A stretch of 21,115 bases of DNA, from positions 1 through 21,115 of the forward strand of contig WJOV01000093.1 of the NCBI GenBank assembly GCA_009618475.1, read 5' to 3'. The notes beneath the pieces were generated by a model that worked only from the letters and a program-made list of their open reading frames with translations, did no database searches and had not been told where the DNA came from. The translations under genes were made by a program, and so were the position numbers. Of the stretch, positions 12,064 through 20,376 are shown piece after piece. The DNA comes from Methanosarcinales archaeon (lineage in GTDB: Archaea > Halobacteriota > Syntropharchaeia > Alkanophagales > Methanospirareceae). Position 1 is the first letter of the stretch; each line of letters begins with the position of its first letter.

Positions 12064-14844
12064 ATGGATAGAGAAGAATACGACATAGAATACTTCAAGG
12101 AGAATGAATACATAAGAAAGAAATGCGAGAAGTGTGGCTCGCACTTCTGGACTCGTGACAAAGATAGAACCACCTGTGGTGATGCACCCTGTGAAACTTA
12201 TTCGTTTATAGGCAAGCCTATTTTCAAGGAGCGAAATGCAGATGAGGTGAGAGAAAGTTTCCTCTCTTTCTTTGAGAAGCATTCGCACACGAGAATGAAA
12301 AGGTATCCGGTTGTAGCACGATGGAGAGATGACATCTACCTTAACATCGCTTCCATTGCAGATTTTCAACCTTTTGTAACTTCGGGCAAGGTCCCCCCGC
12401 CTGCAAACCCGCTCGTCATTTCTCAACCCTGTATAAGACTCGAAGACCTCGAATCCATAGGAAAAACTGGCCGCCACTTAACCGCATTCGAGATGATGGG
12501 GCATCACGCCTTCAATAAGAGAGGAGGAGCGGAAATATACTGGAAGAACGAGACCGTGAAGTATTGCGATGAATTTCTGCGGCAACTTGGTGTGGATATG
12601 GATAGCGTGACGTATAAAGAAGCGCCGTGGGTAGGCGGAGGAAATGCAGGACCCTGTCTTGAAGTCATCACAAACGGTTTAGAGCTTGCTACTCTCGTTT
12701 TCATGGACCTCAAACTTTCTCCTTCTCCACAAGGCGAAATAAGCATAAAAGGGCAGCAGTATGAGAAAATGGACACTTACATCGTTGACACGGGCTACGG
12801 GTTAGAACGATTCGTATGGGCTTCTAAAGGCACTCCCACCGTCTATGATGCGATATTCCCGGTCGTAATAAAGGAATTGGTAAATGCCGCGGGGATTGTA
12901 CATCCGTTAGAGACGCATCCCGAGATAATTATGCGGTATGCAAGTTTGTCCGGAGCTATGAAAAGAGGAGAAAGAGCAAAGCGGTTGGATATTTCATCTG
13001 AATTTCTCAAAAATACATTGGAGCCGATAGAAACAATCTATGCGGTTGCAGACCATACAAAATGCCTCGCTTTCATGCTCGCCGATGGCATCGTGCCTTC
13101 CAATGCGAAAGAGGGCTACCTGGCAAGGTTGGTCTTGAGGCGAGCTTTCAGGATGTTAAAATCGCTGGGAATAGAAACACCTTTGGAGGATATAGTGCTC
13201 CTGCAAATAAAAACGCTCAGAAATTCTTTCCCCGAATTGAAAAATTCCGTGGATAGAATTGTCGAAATAGTATCGCTGGAGAAGCGGAGATATGATGAAA
13301 CGCTTTTAAAAGGCGAAAGAATAGTGAAACAGCTCGCAAAAGGATATGAAGGAAAAGGTGAGGAGCAAAAAATACCGCTCGATACGTTAATTAGTTTATA
13401 CGATACGCATGGACTGCCGCCGGAGTTTGTGAAAGAAGTGGTATCTAATCAGGAAACAGGAGTAGGAGTAGATGTTCCAGAGAACTTTTATTCGCTCGTT
13501 GCGAGTATGCACAGCAGCGAGGAGAGAAAGGAAGAGCGGAAACCGCTTGTAGAAAGAACGGAAGAAAAAACGAAATCAATTCCGGCGACGATGAAATTGT
13601 ATTACGAAGAGCCATCGGCGGTAGAGTTCGAAGCTACTGTTTTGGACTCCTTTGATGATTCCGTTATCTTAGACAGGACGCTTTTTTTCCCTGAAGGCGG
13701 CGGTCAACCTGCCGATACCGGCTTCTTAACGCCGAAGGACGAAAATAAAGCATTGAAAGTAGTGGACGTGCAGGAAGTAGAAGGCGTTATTCTTCATAAA
13801 ATAGCGAATGGCGGGCTAAGCAAAGGCGCCGCGGTATCCGGTCACATAGATTTCAGGCGGCGAATCGCTCACGCAAGGCATCATTCGGCAACGCATATTG
13901 TGGTATGTGCAGCGAGGAAGGTGCTGGGCAGTCATATATGGCAGGCGGGAGCGCAGAAAGGCGAAAAGAGAGCGAGAATTGACGTCACTCACTTCAAAAG
14001 AATCGCGGATGCCGAGCGAAGCGAGATAGAACTGCTTGCAAACAAGATGGTTATGGAAAACAAGGAAATAAAAGCGAGTTTTGAGGACCGGAACGAAGCG
14101 GAGCAGAAATACGGGTTCGGTATTTATCAGGGCGGCGTTCCCCCCGGTGAGAAACTAAGAATTGTGCGGATAGCCGCGGACGAGGACGTGCAGGCATGTG
14201 CGGGAACGCACTGTTCAAAGACTGGCGAGGTCGGTCCGATAAAAATATTGCGCACCGAGCGAATACAGGATGGTATCGAGCGAATCGAGTATTCGGCTGG
14301 AGAAGCGGCCGTCAAGGAGATGCAAGCGCGGGAAGAGTTGATAAGGAAATCAGCATCCACGTTGAAAGTGCCTCCTGAGATGCTTCCTCCTACGGTTGAA
14401 AGGTTCTTCGAGGAGTGGAAACAGTTAAGGAAGGAGAACGAGAGATTGCGAAGTGAGATAGCGGAACTGCGAATGGGATTGTTGAAGGGACATGCAAGAG
14501 CTATAAGCGGGGTAAAAGTTATTGTAGAGGTGTTGCCAGATGCAGATACGAAAGAGATGCTGAAAATGGCATCGCAGCTCTCGGACGATAACTTCTTAAC
14601 GATATTAATAGGTAAAAGAGAAAAACGTGCCTCCGTCGTTTCCTCCGTCCCGGCTTATCTAAAGGATGAGATAACCGCATCGGAGTTAGTAAAACGAGTT
14701 TGTGAAGTGCTTGGAGGCAGTGGCGGAGGCAAAGCAGAACTCGCTCAGGGTGGTGGCGAGAGAGTGGAAATGGTGGAAGAAGCCCGTGACGAGGGCGTGA
14801 AATATATAGAAGAGCTTTTAAAGAAAAGAGAGAGAAAGTTATAA
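12064..14844 (+). CDS. alaS: Alanyl-tRNA synthetase, archaeal type
   Basis: A 926-residue class II synthetase that charges tRNA-Ala and hydrolyses mischarged Ser/Gly-tRNA. The archaeal N-terminal extension has CEKCGSHFW and a second Cys pair (CGDAPC, residues about 20-43). The aminoacylation core follows (RYPVVARWRDDIYLNIASIA, QPCIRLEDLESIGKTGRHLT, WVGGGNAGPCLEV, DTGYGLERFVWASKG). The editing domain has HSATH (about 613-617) and CAGTHC (about 719-724), the metal-binding HxxxH and CxxxH pairs. The C-terminal oligomerisation and tRNA-contact domain ends with the glycine-rich GGSGGGKAELAQGGG. Length and motifs are complete, with no sign of damage, in contrast to the left half of the window. Confidence 0.97.
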   Translation: MDREEYDIEYFKENEYIRKKCEKCGSHFWTRDKDRTTCGDAPCETYSFIGKPIFKERNADEVRESFLSFFEKHSHTRMKRYPVVARWRDDIYLNIASIADFQPFVTSGKVPPPANPLVISQPCIRLEDLESIGKTGRHLTAFEMMGHHAFNKRGGAEIYWKNETVKYCDEFLRQLGVDMDSVTYKEAPWVGGGNAGPCLEVITNGLELATLVFMDLKLSPSPQGEISIKGQQYEKMDTYIVDTGYGLERFVWASKGTPTVYDAIFPVVIKELVNAAGIVHPLETHPEIIMRYASLSGAMKRGERAKRLDISSEFLKNTLEPIETIYAVADHTKCLAFMLADGIVPSNAKEGYLARLVLRRAFRMLKSLGIETPLEDIVLLQIKTLRNSFPELKNSVDRIVEIVSLEKRRYDETLLKGERIVKQLAKGYEGKGEEQKIPLDTLISLYDTHGLPPEFVKEVVSNQETGVGVDVPENFYSLVASMHSSEERKEERKPLVERTEEKTKSIPATMKLYYEEPSAVEFEATVLDSFDDSVILDRTLFFPEGGGQPADTGFLTPKDENKALKVVDVQEVEGVILHKIANGGLSKGAAVSGHIDFRRRIAHARHHSATHIVVCAARKVLGSHIWQAGAQKGEKRARIDVTHFKRIADAERSEIELLANKMVMENKEIKASFEDRNEAEQKYGFGIYQGGVPPGEKLRIVRIAADEDVQACAGTHCSKTGEVGPIKILRTERIQDGIERIEYSAGEAAVKEMQAREELIRKSASTLKVPPEMLPPTVERFFEEWKQLRKENERLRSEIAELRMGLLKGHARAISGVKVIVEVLPDADTKEMLKMASQLSDDNFLTILIGKREKRASVVSSVPAYLKDEITASELVKRVCEVLGGSGGGKAELAQGGGERVEMVEEARDEGVKYIEELLKKRERKL

Positions 14845-14892
14845 TAATACAAAAGGAAACATTAAGCGAAGAAAGAGAGGTGCTTTGCGTGC

Positions 14893-15543
14893 ATGTATCT
14901 GATAATAGTGGGGTTGGGTGGAATAGGAAGAAATCTGGTGGATATTGCGACCGAGGACAAGAACGATGTGGTGGTCATAGATGAAGATGAGAAAAGATGT
15001 CGCGAGATAGCGGCAAAATACGACGTTTTAACGATTGTCGGAGATGCGACCGAGAAGTCAACCCTGGAGGAAGCAGAAGCAAGCAGAGCAAACGCGTTGA
15101 TAGCTACTACTTCTGACGATGCGGCTAATTTGATGATGTCGCTCACGGCGAAAGGGTTGGGGACAAAAAAGACCGTTGCTGTAGTGAATCAGGAAGAGCA
15201 TGTGGAGATGTTCAAGGAAGCGGACATTTTTCTGTTTGAAAATCCGGACATGACCGTTGCAAGTCATCTGTATTTCTCGGTGAAACGACCGAAGATAAAA
15301 GATTTTCTTACTGTAAGTGGCGGAAAAGCGGAGATATTTGAGGTTCTTGTGTCTGATAAATCATGTGTCGTGGGGAAGAAGCTATCGAAGATGCATATAA
15401 CTGATGGGATAATCGTTGCGATAGAACGAAACGGGGATATAATACTGCCAAAAGGCGATACCGTCATCGAAACGCATGACCTCATAACTGCATTTGCAAA
15501 GGCGAAGGAAGTGGAGAAGATAAGTTCGCTTTTTGCACCGTAA
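14893..15543 (+). CDS. trkA: TrkA-type potassium transport regulator
   Basis: A 216-residue protein with one RCK unit. Residues 1-120 form the nucleotide-binding TrkA-N domain: MYLIIVGLGGIGRNLVDIA carries the GxGxxG motif, then VVVIDEDEKRC with the acidic residue that holds the adenosine ribose, and TIVGDATEKSTLEEA. Residues about 135-216 form the TrkA-C ligand-binding domain (FEVLVSDKSCVVGKKLSKM, PKGDTVIETHDLI). It gates a TrkH/KtrB-type K+ channel subunit, which is not in this window. It lies 48 bases after alaS on the same strand with its own GAGGTG ribosome site. Confidence 0.92.
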   Translation: MYLIIVGLGGIGRNLVDIATEDKNDVVVIDEDEKRCREIAAKYDVLTIVGDATEKSTLEEAEASRANALIATTSDDAANLMMSLTAKGLGTKKTVAVVNQEEHVEMFKEADIFLFENPDMTVASHLYFSVKRPKIKDFLTVSGGKAEIFEVLVSDKSCVVGKKLSKMHITDGIIVAIERNGDIILPKGDTVIETHDLITAFAKAKEVEKISSLFAP

Positions 15544-15581
15544 AATCTTCTGTTTTTCTTTAAATCAAAAGAGGTATAAAA

Positions 15582-16193
15582 ATGGAAAGAATAAAAACTT
15601 TTATCAAAACCGCCCTGATTGGTGGAATTGGTGTCATTCTCCCCGTTATAATTTTGGTAATAGTATTTAGTTGGCTGTTCAATTTTGTTACAGGTAACAT
15701 TCAACCACTAACAAATCTTATTTTTGCCGACCCGGACTCAATGGGCATTTTTGCCGATATTATTTCAATAATCATTATTATTATAGCTTGTTTTCTTCTC
15801 GGACTGATAGTAAGGACTAAATTGGGTCAATATATACATAATTCAATTGAAGAAATATTATTGAAAAAAATCCCGGGATATAACATAGCTAAGGATACTG
15901 TCGAACAATTTATTGGAAGAGAAGAGATGCCCTTTTCTTCTGTCGTTTTGGTTAAGATATTTGATAACGGCACTTTAGCTACCGGGTTTATTACTGATAA
16001 GCATTCTAATGGAAGTTACACGGTATTTGTACCAACAGGGCCAAATCCAACCTCGGGAAACATATTACACGTCAATTCTGAAAATGTATTTAAAGTAGAT
16101 ATACCTCTGGAACACGCTATGAAATCAATTATAGCTTGTGGAGCGGGCTCTAATAAATTAGTTGAAAAATACATAAATTTACAGAATGATTAA
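15582..16193 (+). CDS. DUF502 family membrane protein
   Basis: A 203-residue protein with two N-terminal transmembrane segments (about 10-35, LIGGIGVILPVIILVIVFSW, and about 58-78) and a soluble C-terminal domain. The motifs PGYNIAKDTVEQFIG, FITDKHSNGSYTVFVPTGPN and the PTSGNILHV block are those of DUF502. The family is widespread in archaea and bacteria without a proven function; a membrane-associated regulatory or envelope role is often suggested. A GAGGT ribosome site lies about 8 bases upstream. It is intact. Confidence 0.88.
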   Translation: MERIKTFIKTALIGGIGVILPVIILVIVFSWLFNFVTGNIQPLTNLIFADPDSMGIFADIISIIIIIIACFLLGLIVRTKLGQYIHNSIEEILLKKIPGYNIAKDTVEQFIGREEMPFSSVVLVKIFDNGTLATGFITDKHSNGSYTVFVPTGPNPTSGNILHVNSENVFKVDIPLEHAMKSIIACGAGSNKLVEKYINLQND

Positions 16194-16204
16194 TTTGGTG
16201 CTTG

Positions 16205-16245
16205 TGATTTTTCTTTTCCGAAAACGCTTTTCTTTTTCTAAAACA
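16205..16245 (+). terminator. T-rich terminator after the DUF502 gene
   Basis: TGATTTTTCTTTTCCG and CGCTTTTCTTTTTCTAA follow the stop codon at 16193. T-tract clusters like these end archaeal transcripts. They sit between the convergent DUF502 and winged-helix genes. Confidence 0.5.
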
Positions 16246-16257
16246 AAAGGGTTTAAT

Positions 16258-16554
16258 CTAAAGCCGCCTCTTAAACTCTGAAATCACTTCATCCAATTTC
16301 TCCGTCACTCTATATTTCCGTATCGCTTTTCCCTTTGACTTCGGCAGTTCTGATATTTCGTAATTACTGCTCAAGAATCCGTATTCCTCTAAGGTGAGGA
16401 GATGGTAAGAAACCAGTCGTCTTTCTTCCCCCAGCACTTTACTCATCTCATTTATGTGCATCGGCTTCTCAGCAAGCAGCTCCACAATCCTAAACCTTAT
16501 CGGGTGCAAAAGCGCATGAACCTCCTTTAATAAATCATCGTCGATTTTCATCAT
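16258..16554 (-). CDS. ArsR-like winged-helix transcription regulator
   Basis: A 98-residue protein with one winged helix-turn-helix: LLHPIRFRIVELLAEKPMHI, then NEMSKVLGEERRLVSYHLLT (recognition helix) and LEEYGFLSSNYEI, and a short C-terminal helix. It lacks Cys, so it is not a metal-sensing ArsR. It lies 71 bases downstream of the Pup-like gene on the same strand, but its own TATA-like GCTTTAAATAAAAAGG sits right before the first ATG, which suggests a leaderless transcript of its own. It could act on the neighbouring cluster, which is only an inference from position. Starts at 16554 or one codon later are equally good. Confidence 0.82.
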   Translation of the reverse strand: MMKIDDDLLKEVHALLHPIRFRIVELLAEKPMHINEMSKVLGEERRLVSYHLLTLEEYGFLSSNYEISELPKSKGKAIRKYRVTEKLDEVISEFKRRL

Positions 16555-16625
16555 ACCTTTTTATTTAAAGCATTAAGAAGTGAAAAAGCCAGAGATAAAA
16601 TAACTTCCGTCAATTCTATTCAATT

Positions 16626-16892
16626 CTATTCGCCCGAAGTCGCATATATTTCATAAGGCATTATCTTCTTGTTTGCCTTCTTCTTCCCTCTCAACTTACT
16701 TACGAGGTCGGCGGCTTTCTCCTTCTTCTCCCTCCTCTTCAACCTCTCCATTATGCCCGCCATCTCTTTCTCCTTTCCCTCACCACCGTGTTCCTTCTCC
16801 TCCTCCTTTACATACCCGCCACTTGCGTCCTCTTCCACCTCTATTTCCTCTTCTTCCTCTTCCTCCATCCCTTCAAAAACCATTACACTCAC
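16626..16892 (-). CDS. Candidate Pup-like small protein modifier
   Basis: An 88-residue protein without a visible folded domain. Residues 9-40 are strongly acidic (EEEEEEEIEVEED and EEEKEHGGEG), residues 46-76 are basic and helical (IMERLKRREKKEKAADLVSK, LRGKKKANKK), and the tail is MPYEIYATSGE. The C-terminal Gly-Glu resembles bacterial Pup (Gly-Gly-Glu, or Gly-Gly-Gln before deamidation), whose last Glu side chain is joined to target lysines by PafA. An aromatic residue lies near the tail, as in Pup. The start is GTG at 16892, with GGGGG about 10 bases upstream. It is 54 bases after the Dop-like gene on the same strand. Overall sequence similarity to Pup is weak (Pup is about 64 residues and acidic throughout), so context, size and tail carry the call. 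Alternative: an unrelated charged protein. Confidence 0.6.
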   Translation of the reverse strand: MSVMVFEGMEEEEEEEIEVEEDASGGYVKEEEKEHGGEGKEKEMAGIMERLKRREKKEKAADLVSKLRGKKKANKKIMPYEIYATSGE

Positions 16893-16946
16893 TTTAACTC
16901 AACCCCCTTACACTTCTTTGCTTCTTTTTCTTGATAAAACTTTCTT

Positions 16947-18551
16947 TTAATAAATTATCTTCCCAGGATATAATCTTTTCGCTGCTGATAAAACTTCCTC
17001 TATTTCTCGTCCCTCTATCATTTCCGCCCCTATCTCTTCCTTATTCAGCATAAACGGCTCGTCCAGTATTATTTTCGCTTCGTTAAGCACCATCGTTGAC
17101 CAGCTAACACTTCTCACGTGCGACCCATACCTTTTCAACATCTCAACCTTGAAAAATTCCCTCGTTCGCTCAGGTGCATTACTCAATGCGTATTTTACTC
17201 TATCTGATAAAGAAGACCAATCAACCTGCGACAATTCTTTCTTTGCGAACGCCAGCGACTCCTTCGGATTGAAAAGGCAACTACCTTTCGTACTCTCTTC
17301 TCCATCCGCAATGCAGTGCAGCACGCTTTCGTCCAGCAACGCATACTGATTACAGATGCTTATTCCTTCAGAAGCGCTTTTTGGCTCATAATTCACGAGC
17401 AACGCCAATTTCGTCACCCAGTCTATCCCATCCACGTATTCTTCCACTCGCCGGGCTTCCAGCTTCTCTATCACTTCTTTTAAACTTCTCCTGCCCATTT
17501 CATCCCACTTTCCTTCTTCTTCTCCCATCCCTTCTTCATACATCTTTTCTATTCCATCGAGATAAAATCGGAGTATGGAAACGGCATCGGTCATCTCCCC
17601 GTTCTTCAACTTTATCTTCCACTCGCATTCCTGTGTATCCGCGGATATTTTCTTGAATGCCCGCACCGGGTCGTCTATCTCCGGCGCATCGTCCAGGAAC
17701 CCCGATTCAAATGCACAAATTACCATCGCTTGTGCAACGTCACGCAAGAAAATCGCGTATTCTGAACGAAGCGCTTCGTAATGTATATCGTGCAGCCGCC
17801 AATAGTGGCGTGCCGCATGAGGCTGGTCTCTCGTGTTCAGGATGCCTCTACCCAAGGTAGTGGAAAGCGAAGACTTCTGAACAACGAACATCGCTCTTGG
17901 CGAAATAACGAACTTCACTCCTTCTTTACCAATGGTATCCCCGGAAACGACGTCCCCGGACCCCGTAAACAATATTCTTGTGACAACCCAGGGTATTAAC
18001 GTTTTTTCTACATGACTCCAATCCTTGCACGCTTCCCTTTTTGTTATTATATTCCCATGCGTAGCATAAGTATTCGTCTTTATTTTTTCACCTTTTCCTA
18101 TGCGTATGCCACTGCCTGCAGCAACGCGACTGAAGAAATTGGCGACGTTATTCTTATGAATGACCACTTTTTTCTTTAAAGCCCGGCTCGCCTCCCTTGA
18201 CCCCACAAAAGCATATATCTCCGATACTTTGTCGTATGCCACGGCATCAAAGGGGTTATTGTAAGAAGGCGTTGCTATTTCAAGATGTCCCATATCGTTA
18301 TAAATCCGGCAGCCGTTATCGCCATACGAAGACGTTATCCTCGATTCATGTGCTTCCTGCGATACCTCGGTAGCTGTGTCCCACTTCACATCCCTTGAAA
18401 ATCTTCTTCTTTTTAAACCTTGAATCGCCGCATTAACGAGCAAAGAGGGATTTAAAGTCGCTTTCGCTGTCACTGGATATTCCTGCTCTATCCCTCTTAT
18501 CTTATTCTCTGTTCCCGTTCCGGTTCCTCCTCCCTTCCTCCTCTCGCTCAT
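16947..18551 (-). CDS. Dop-like protein of the Pup ligase/deamidase family
   Basis: A 534-residue carboxylate-amine-ligase-fold protein. Motifs in order: GIEQEYPVT (20-28, MgATP-binding Glu), NGCRIYNDMGHLEIATP (79-95) with Asp86 at the catalytic Asp position and Glu91 at a metal position, AVAYDKVSE, HKNNV, LIPWVVTRILFTGSGDV, and TTLGRGILNTRDQPHA (231-246). The spacing YNDMGHLEIAT matches Dop (YVDHAHPEYSA), not PafA, and the C-terminus (TREFFKVEMLKRYG then VSWSTM) also matches Dop. The long loop typical of Dop before NGxRLY is shorter here. Bacterial Dop deamidates Pup-Gln and removes Pup from targets. If the modifier ends in Glu, as it seems to, only the removing activity would be needed. It follows the PafA-like gene by 52 bases. 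Confidence 0.85.
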   Translation of the reverse strand: MSERRKGGGTGTGTENKIRGIEQEYPVTAKATLNPSLLVNAAIQGLKRRRFSRDVKWDTATEVSQEAHESRITSSYGDNGCRIYNDMGHLEIATPSYNNPFDAVAYDKVSEIYAFVGSREASRALKKKVVIHKNNVANFFSRVAAGSGIRIGKGEKIKTNTYATHGNIITKREACKDWSHVEKTLIPWVVTRILFTGSGDVVSGDTIGKEGVKFVISPRAMFVVQKSSLSTTLGRGILNTRDQPHAARHYWRLHDIHYEALRSEYAIFLRDVAQAMVICAFESGFLDDAPEIDDPVRAFKKISADTQECEWKIKLKNGEMTDAVSILRFYLDGIEKMYEEGMGEEEGKWDEMGRRSLKEVIEKLEARRVEEYVDGIDWVTKLALLVNYEPKSASEGISICNQYALLDESVLHCIADGEESTKGSCLFNPKESLAFAKKELSQVDWSSLSDRVKYALSNAPERTREFFKVEMLKRYGSHVRSVSWSTMVLNEAKIILDEPFMLNKEEIGAEMIEGREIEEVLSAAKRLYPGKIIY

Positions 18552-18603
18552 TCGCCTTCCCGGTTTTATTTGTATAACATTTTTTGAAATTTCTCACCTA
18601 CCA

Positions 18604-20370
18604 TTACATCTCTTCTTCCTCTTCCTTTCCCCTCTTCTCCTCTCTTCTTATCTCTTCTATCCTCTCCTTTATACTCTCCTCATCCCATCCATCCAGTTCA
18701 TCAAATCTATAAGTTTTGTTATTGGAATACAGCAAATAGTCTAAATACGGATTCCTGACGATTCTGTTTCTTATTTCTCTACTTATCTCCTCCTCCCAGC
18801 CCCTTATGTCCCCTTCCTCGGCAAGCAATCGGACGAGAACCTGTCTTGTTCCTTCCCCTCTTCTACGCTCTCGCAAAAACACCACCACCGCACTTGGCAT
18901 CCTCGCAAGTTCCGGATACCGCTCAAATAGCCTCGTATATTCCTCTCCCGTTGGCCTACTCACGTCTATCTTTACCTGCGGCTCCCTGTTTATCGTTATC
19001 TTATTCCAGCTCAGCACCGCATTCTCGAATTCTGATGCGAGTCTTACCCTTAACTCGGCTCTCGAATCCTTCGGCGGGAATAATAACGCTTCCCCTACCT
19101 CCTCTTCCGTTAGTATTCGCTCCACTCCCATCTTATCCGCTACTTGCTCGTATAAGTCATAATCACAGAGATTGGCGAAATCAAACGATGCCGCTATCTC
19201 TTTCTCCACATGCTCATCCATCATGTACATGCTCCGGTAATCAAACTTCCCCTTTGACATGTATTCATATTCAAAATCACCTATCTCGTTCTTTATCACC
19301 CATAGCTTCATCACCCATTCTAAACGCCGCACCACGTATGGGTCTTCAAGCAATCCCTGCTCGAACTTGTCACAAAGCCTCTTGAACGTATCCAGAACGT
19401 ATTTGTCCCAGTAGGATGTCTCACGTTCCTCAAACAACTCCTCTATCACCGCGAGATAATAACAATTAAGATAATCTATCGCGGACTGCGTCCTCCCGTT
19501 CATTAACTTTATCCGCCAATCACCTTCGGTATTCACCGAAATATCTTTGAATGTTTGAAGCGGATTCCAGATGTCCTCTACATGCGAGATATTCCCGGAT
19601 TCTATCGCATCTATCACATACGACGTGAGAGCATTATTGAGCAGCCGTGTTACCTCAGAGCGAACACCCTCACCCGATGTAACGTGGACACGATATTTAT
19701 CCTTTGTACCCAATGGCTCGTCACGTGTAGATAATATCGGCCACTGCGAAGGCGACTCCGTTAGAACCCGCTTCGATACCATCGCTTTCGGCGAAATTAC
19801 ATACCTTATCCCTTCTTTTTCCGCTACGAACCCACCAGCGCCAAAGAATATCTTCCGGAGCACTAAAAACGGTATGAGCAAATTCTCTTTGCCTGTAAAT
19901 TTCTTCCTCTCCACCATGTATGATTCGTGCGTGCCCCGGCTATACCTCTTGTCTATCTCCACATTTGCTTTCCAGCATTGGATGCGTGCAGGGTTACCCC
20001 CTCTTTTCCTCAGCTTCTCCCTGTATCTTTCATTTGCTTTCTCCACGCCTATTTGCATGTACAACTCCGACGCTTTATCGTATTTCAGCACCTCGAAGGC
20101 GTTTCTGCATTCCGGCGTGGCTATCTCTAAGTGACCTCCGGTGCAGATGTAAATCCGGGAGCCATTTCTCAAAAAGCCGTCGTTCCTCCTCCGTAACTTC
20201 GAGCATATCGCATCCGTTCCGTCAAAAAAGGTATAATTCTCAAGCGCATGAATCACCTCATCCACGTGATAAAATCTCGCATACCTGTACAAGCCCGGCG
20301 ATTCTGAACTTATGCCCACTCTAAATTCGTGCTCTAACCCCTGCCATTTGTTCAAATCCTCCCGCGCCAT
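18604..20370 (-). CDS. PafA-like protein with altered active site
   Basis: A 588-residue member of the same family, closer to PafA. Motifs: GLEHEFRVG (11-19, both Glu kept), GFLRNGSRIYICTGGHLEIA (65-84), TPECRNAFEVLKYDKASE, GTHESYMV (147-153), LLIPFLVLRKIFFGAGG, and LSTRDEPLG (213-221). Compared with PafA (NGARLYLDVGSHPEYAT) the alignment is gap-free, Tyr74 is kept, but Cys76 replaces the Asp that deprotonates the target lysine. The glycyl and metal-binding Glu82 is kept. PafA is usually about 450-480 residues; here there is an extra C-terminal region of about 120 residues ending in a Glu-rich helix. Start ATG at 20370 lies 6 bases after the AAA+ gene stop, so co-translation is likely. It may be a ligase using different chemistry, or a non-catalytic partner. 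Confidence 0.85.
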   Translation of the reverse strand: MAREDLNKWQGLEHEFRVGISSESPGLYRYARFYHVDEVIHALENYTFFDGTDAICSKLRRRNDGFLRNGSRIYICTGGHLEIATPECRNAFEVLKYDKASELYMQIGVEKANERYREKLRKRGGNPARIQCWKANVEIDKRYSRGTHESYMVERKKFTGKENLLIPFLVLRKIFFGAGGFVAEKEGIRYVISPKAMVSKRVLTESPSQWPILSTRDEPLGTKDKYRVHVTSGEGVRSEVTRLLNNALTSYVIDAIESGNISHVEDIWNPLQTFKDISVNTEGDWRIKLMNGRTQSAIDYLNCYYLAVIEELFEERETSYWDKYVLDTFKRLCDKFEQGLLEDPYVVRRLEWVMKLWVIKNEIGDFEYEYMSKGKFDYRSMYMMDEHVEKEIAASFDFANLCDYDLYEQVADKMGVERILTEEEVGEALLFPPKDSRAELRVRLASEFENAVLSWNKITINREPQVKIDVSRPTGEEYTRLFERYPELARMPSAVVVFLRERRRGEGTRQVLVRLLAEEGDIRGWEEEISREIRNRIVRNPYLDYLLYSNNKTYRFDELDGWDEESIKERIEEIRREEKRGKEEEEEM

Positions 20371-20376
20371 TTTATT

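Noticed and set aside
11881..12477. Minus-strand open frame across the start of alaS
   Set aside because: It overlaps the alaS N-terminal domain and the endA start in other frames; both of those are unmistakable genes.
16626..16892. Ubiquitin-like (SAMP/Urm1-type) modifier
   Set aside because: No beta-grasp pattern and no Gly-Gly end; no E1-like gene nearby. The PafA/Dop neighbours point to Pup-type chemistry.
16669..16950. Plus-strand Ser/Pro/Phe-rich open frames opposite the candidate modifier gene
   Set aside because: They are the antisense of an acidic-basic coding sequence (Glu and Lys codons read as Ser, Phe and Leu). The minus-strand frame has a ribosome site and fits the operon.
18806..20324. 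Several long plus-strand open frames opposite the PafA-like gene
   Set aside because: Ser/Pro/Leu-rich antisense shadows; the minus-strand protein has clear family motifs along its whole length.
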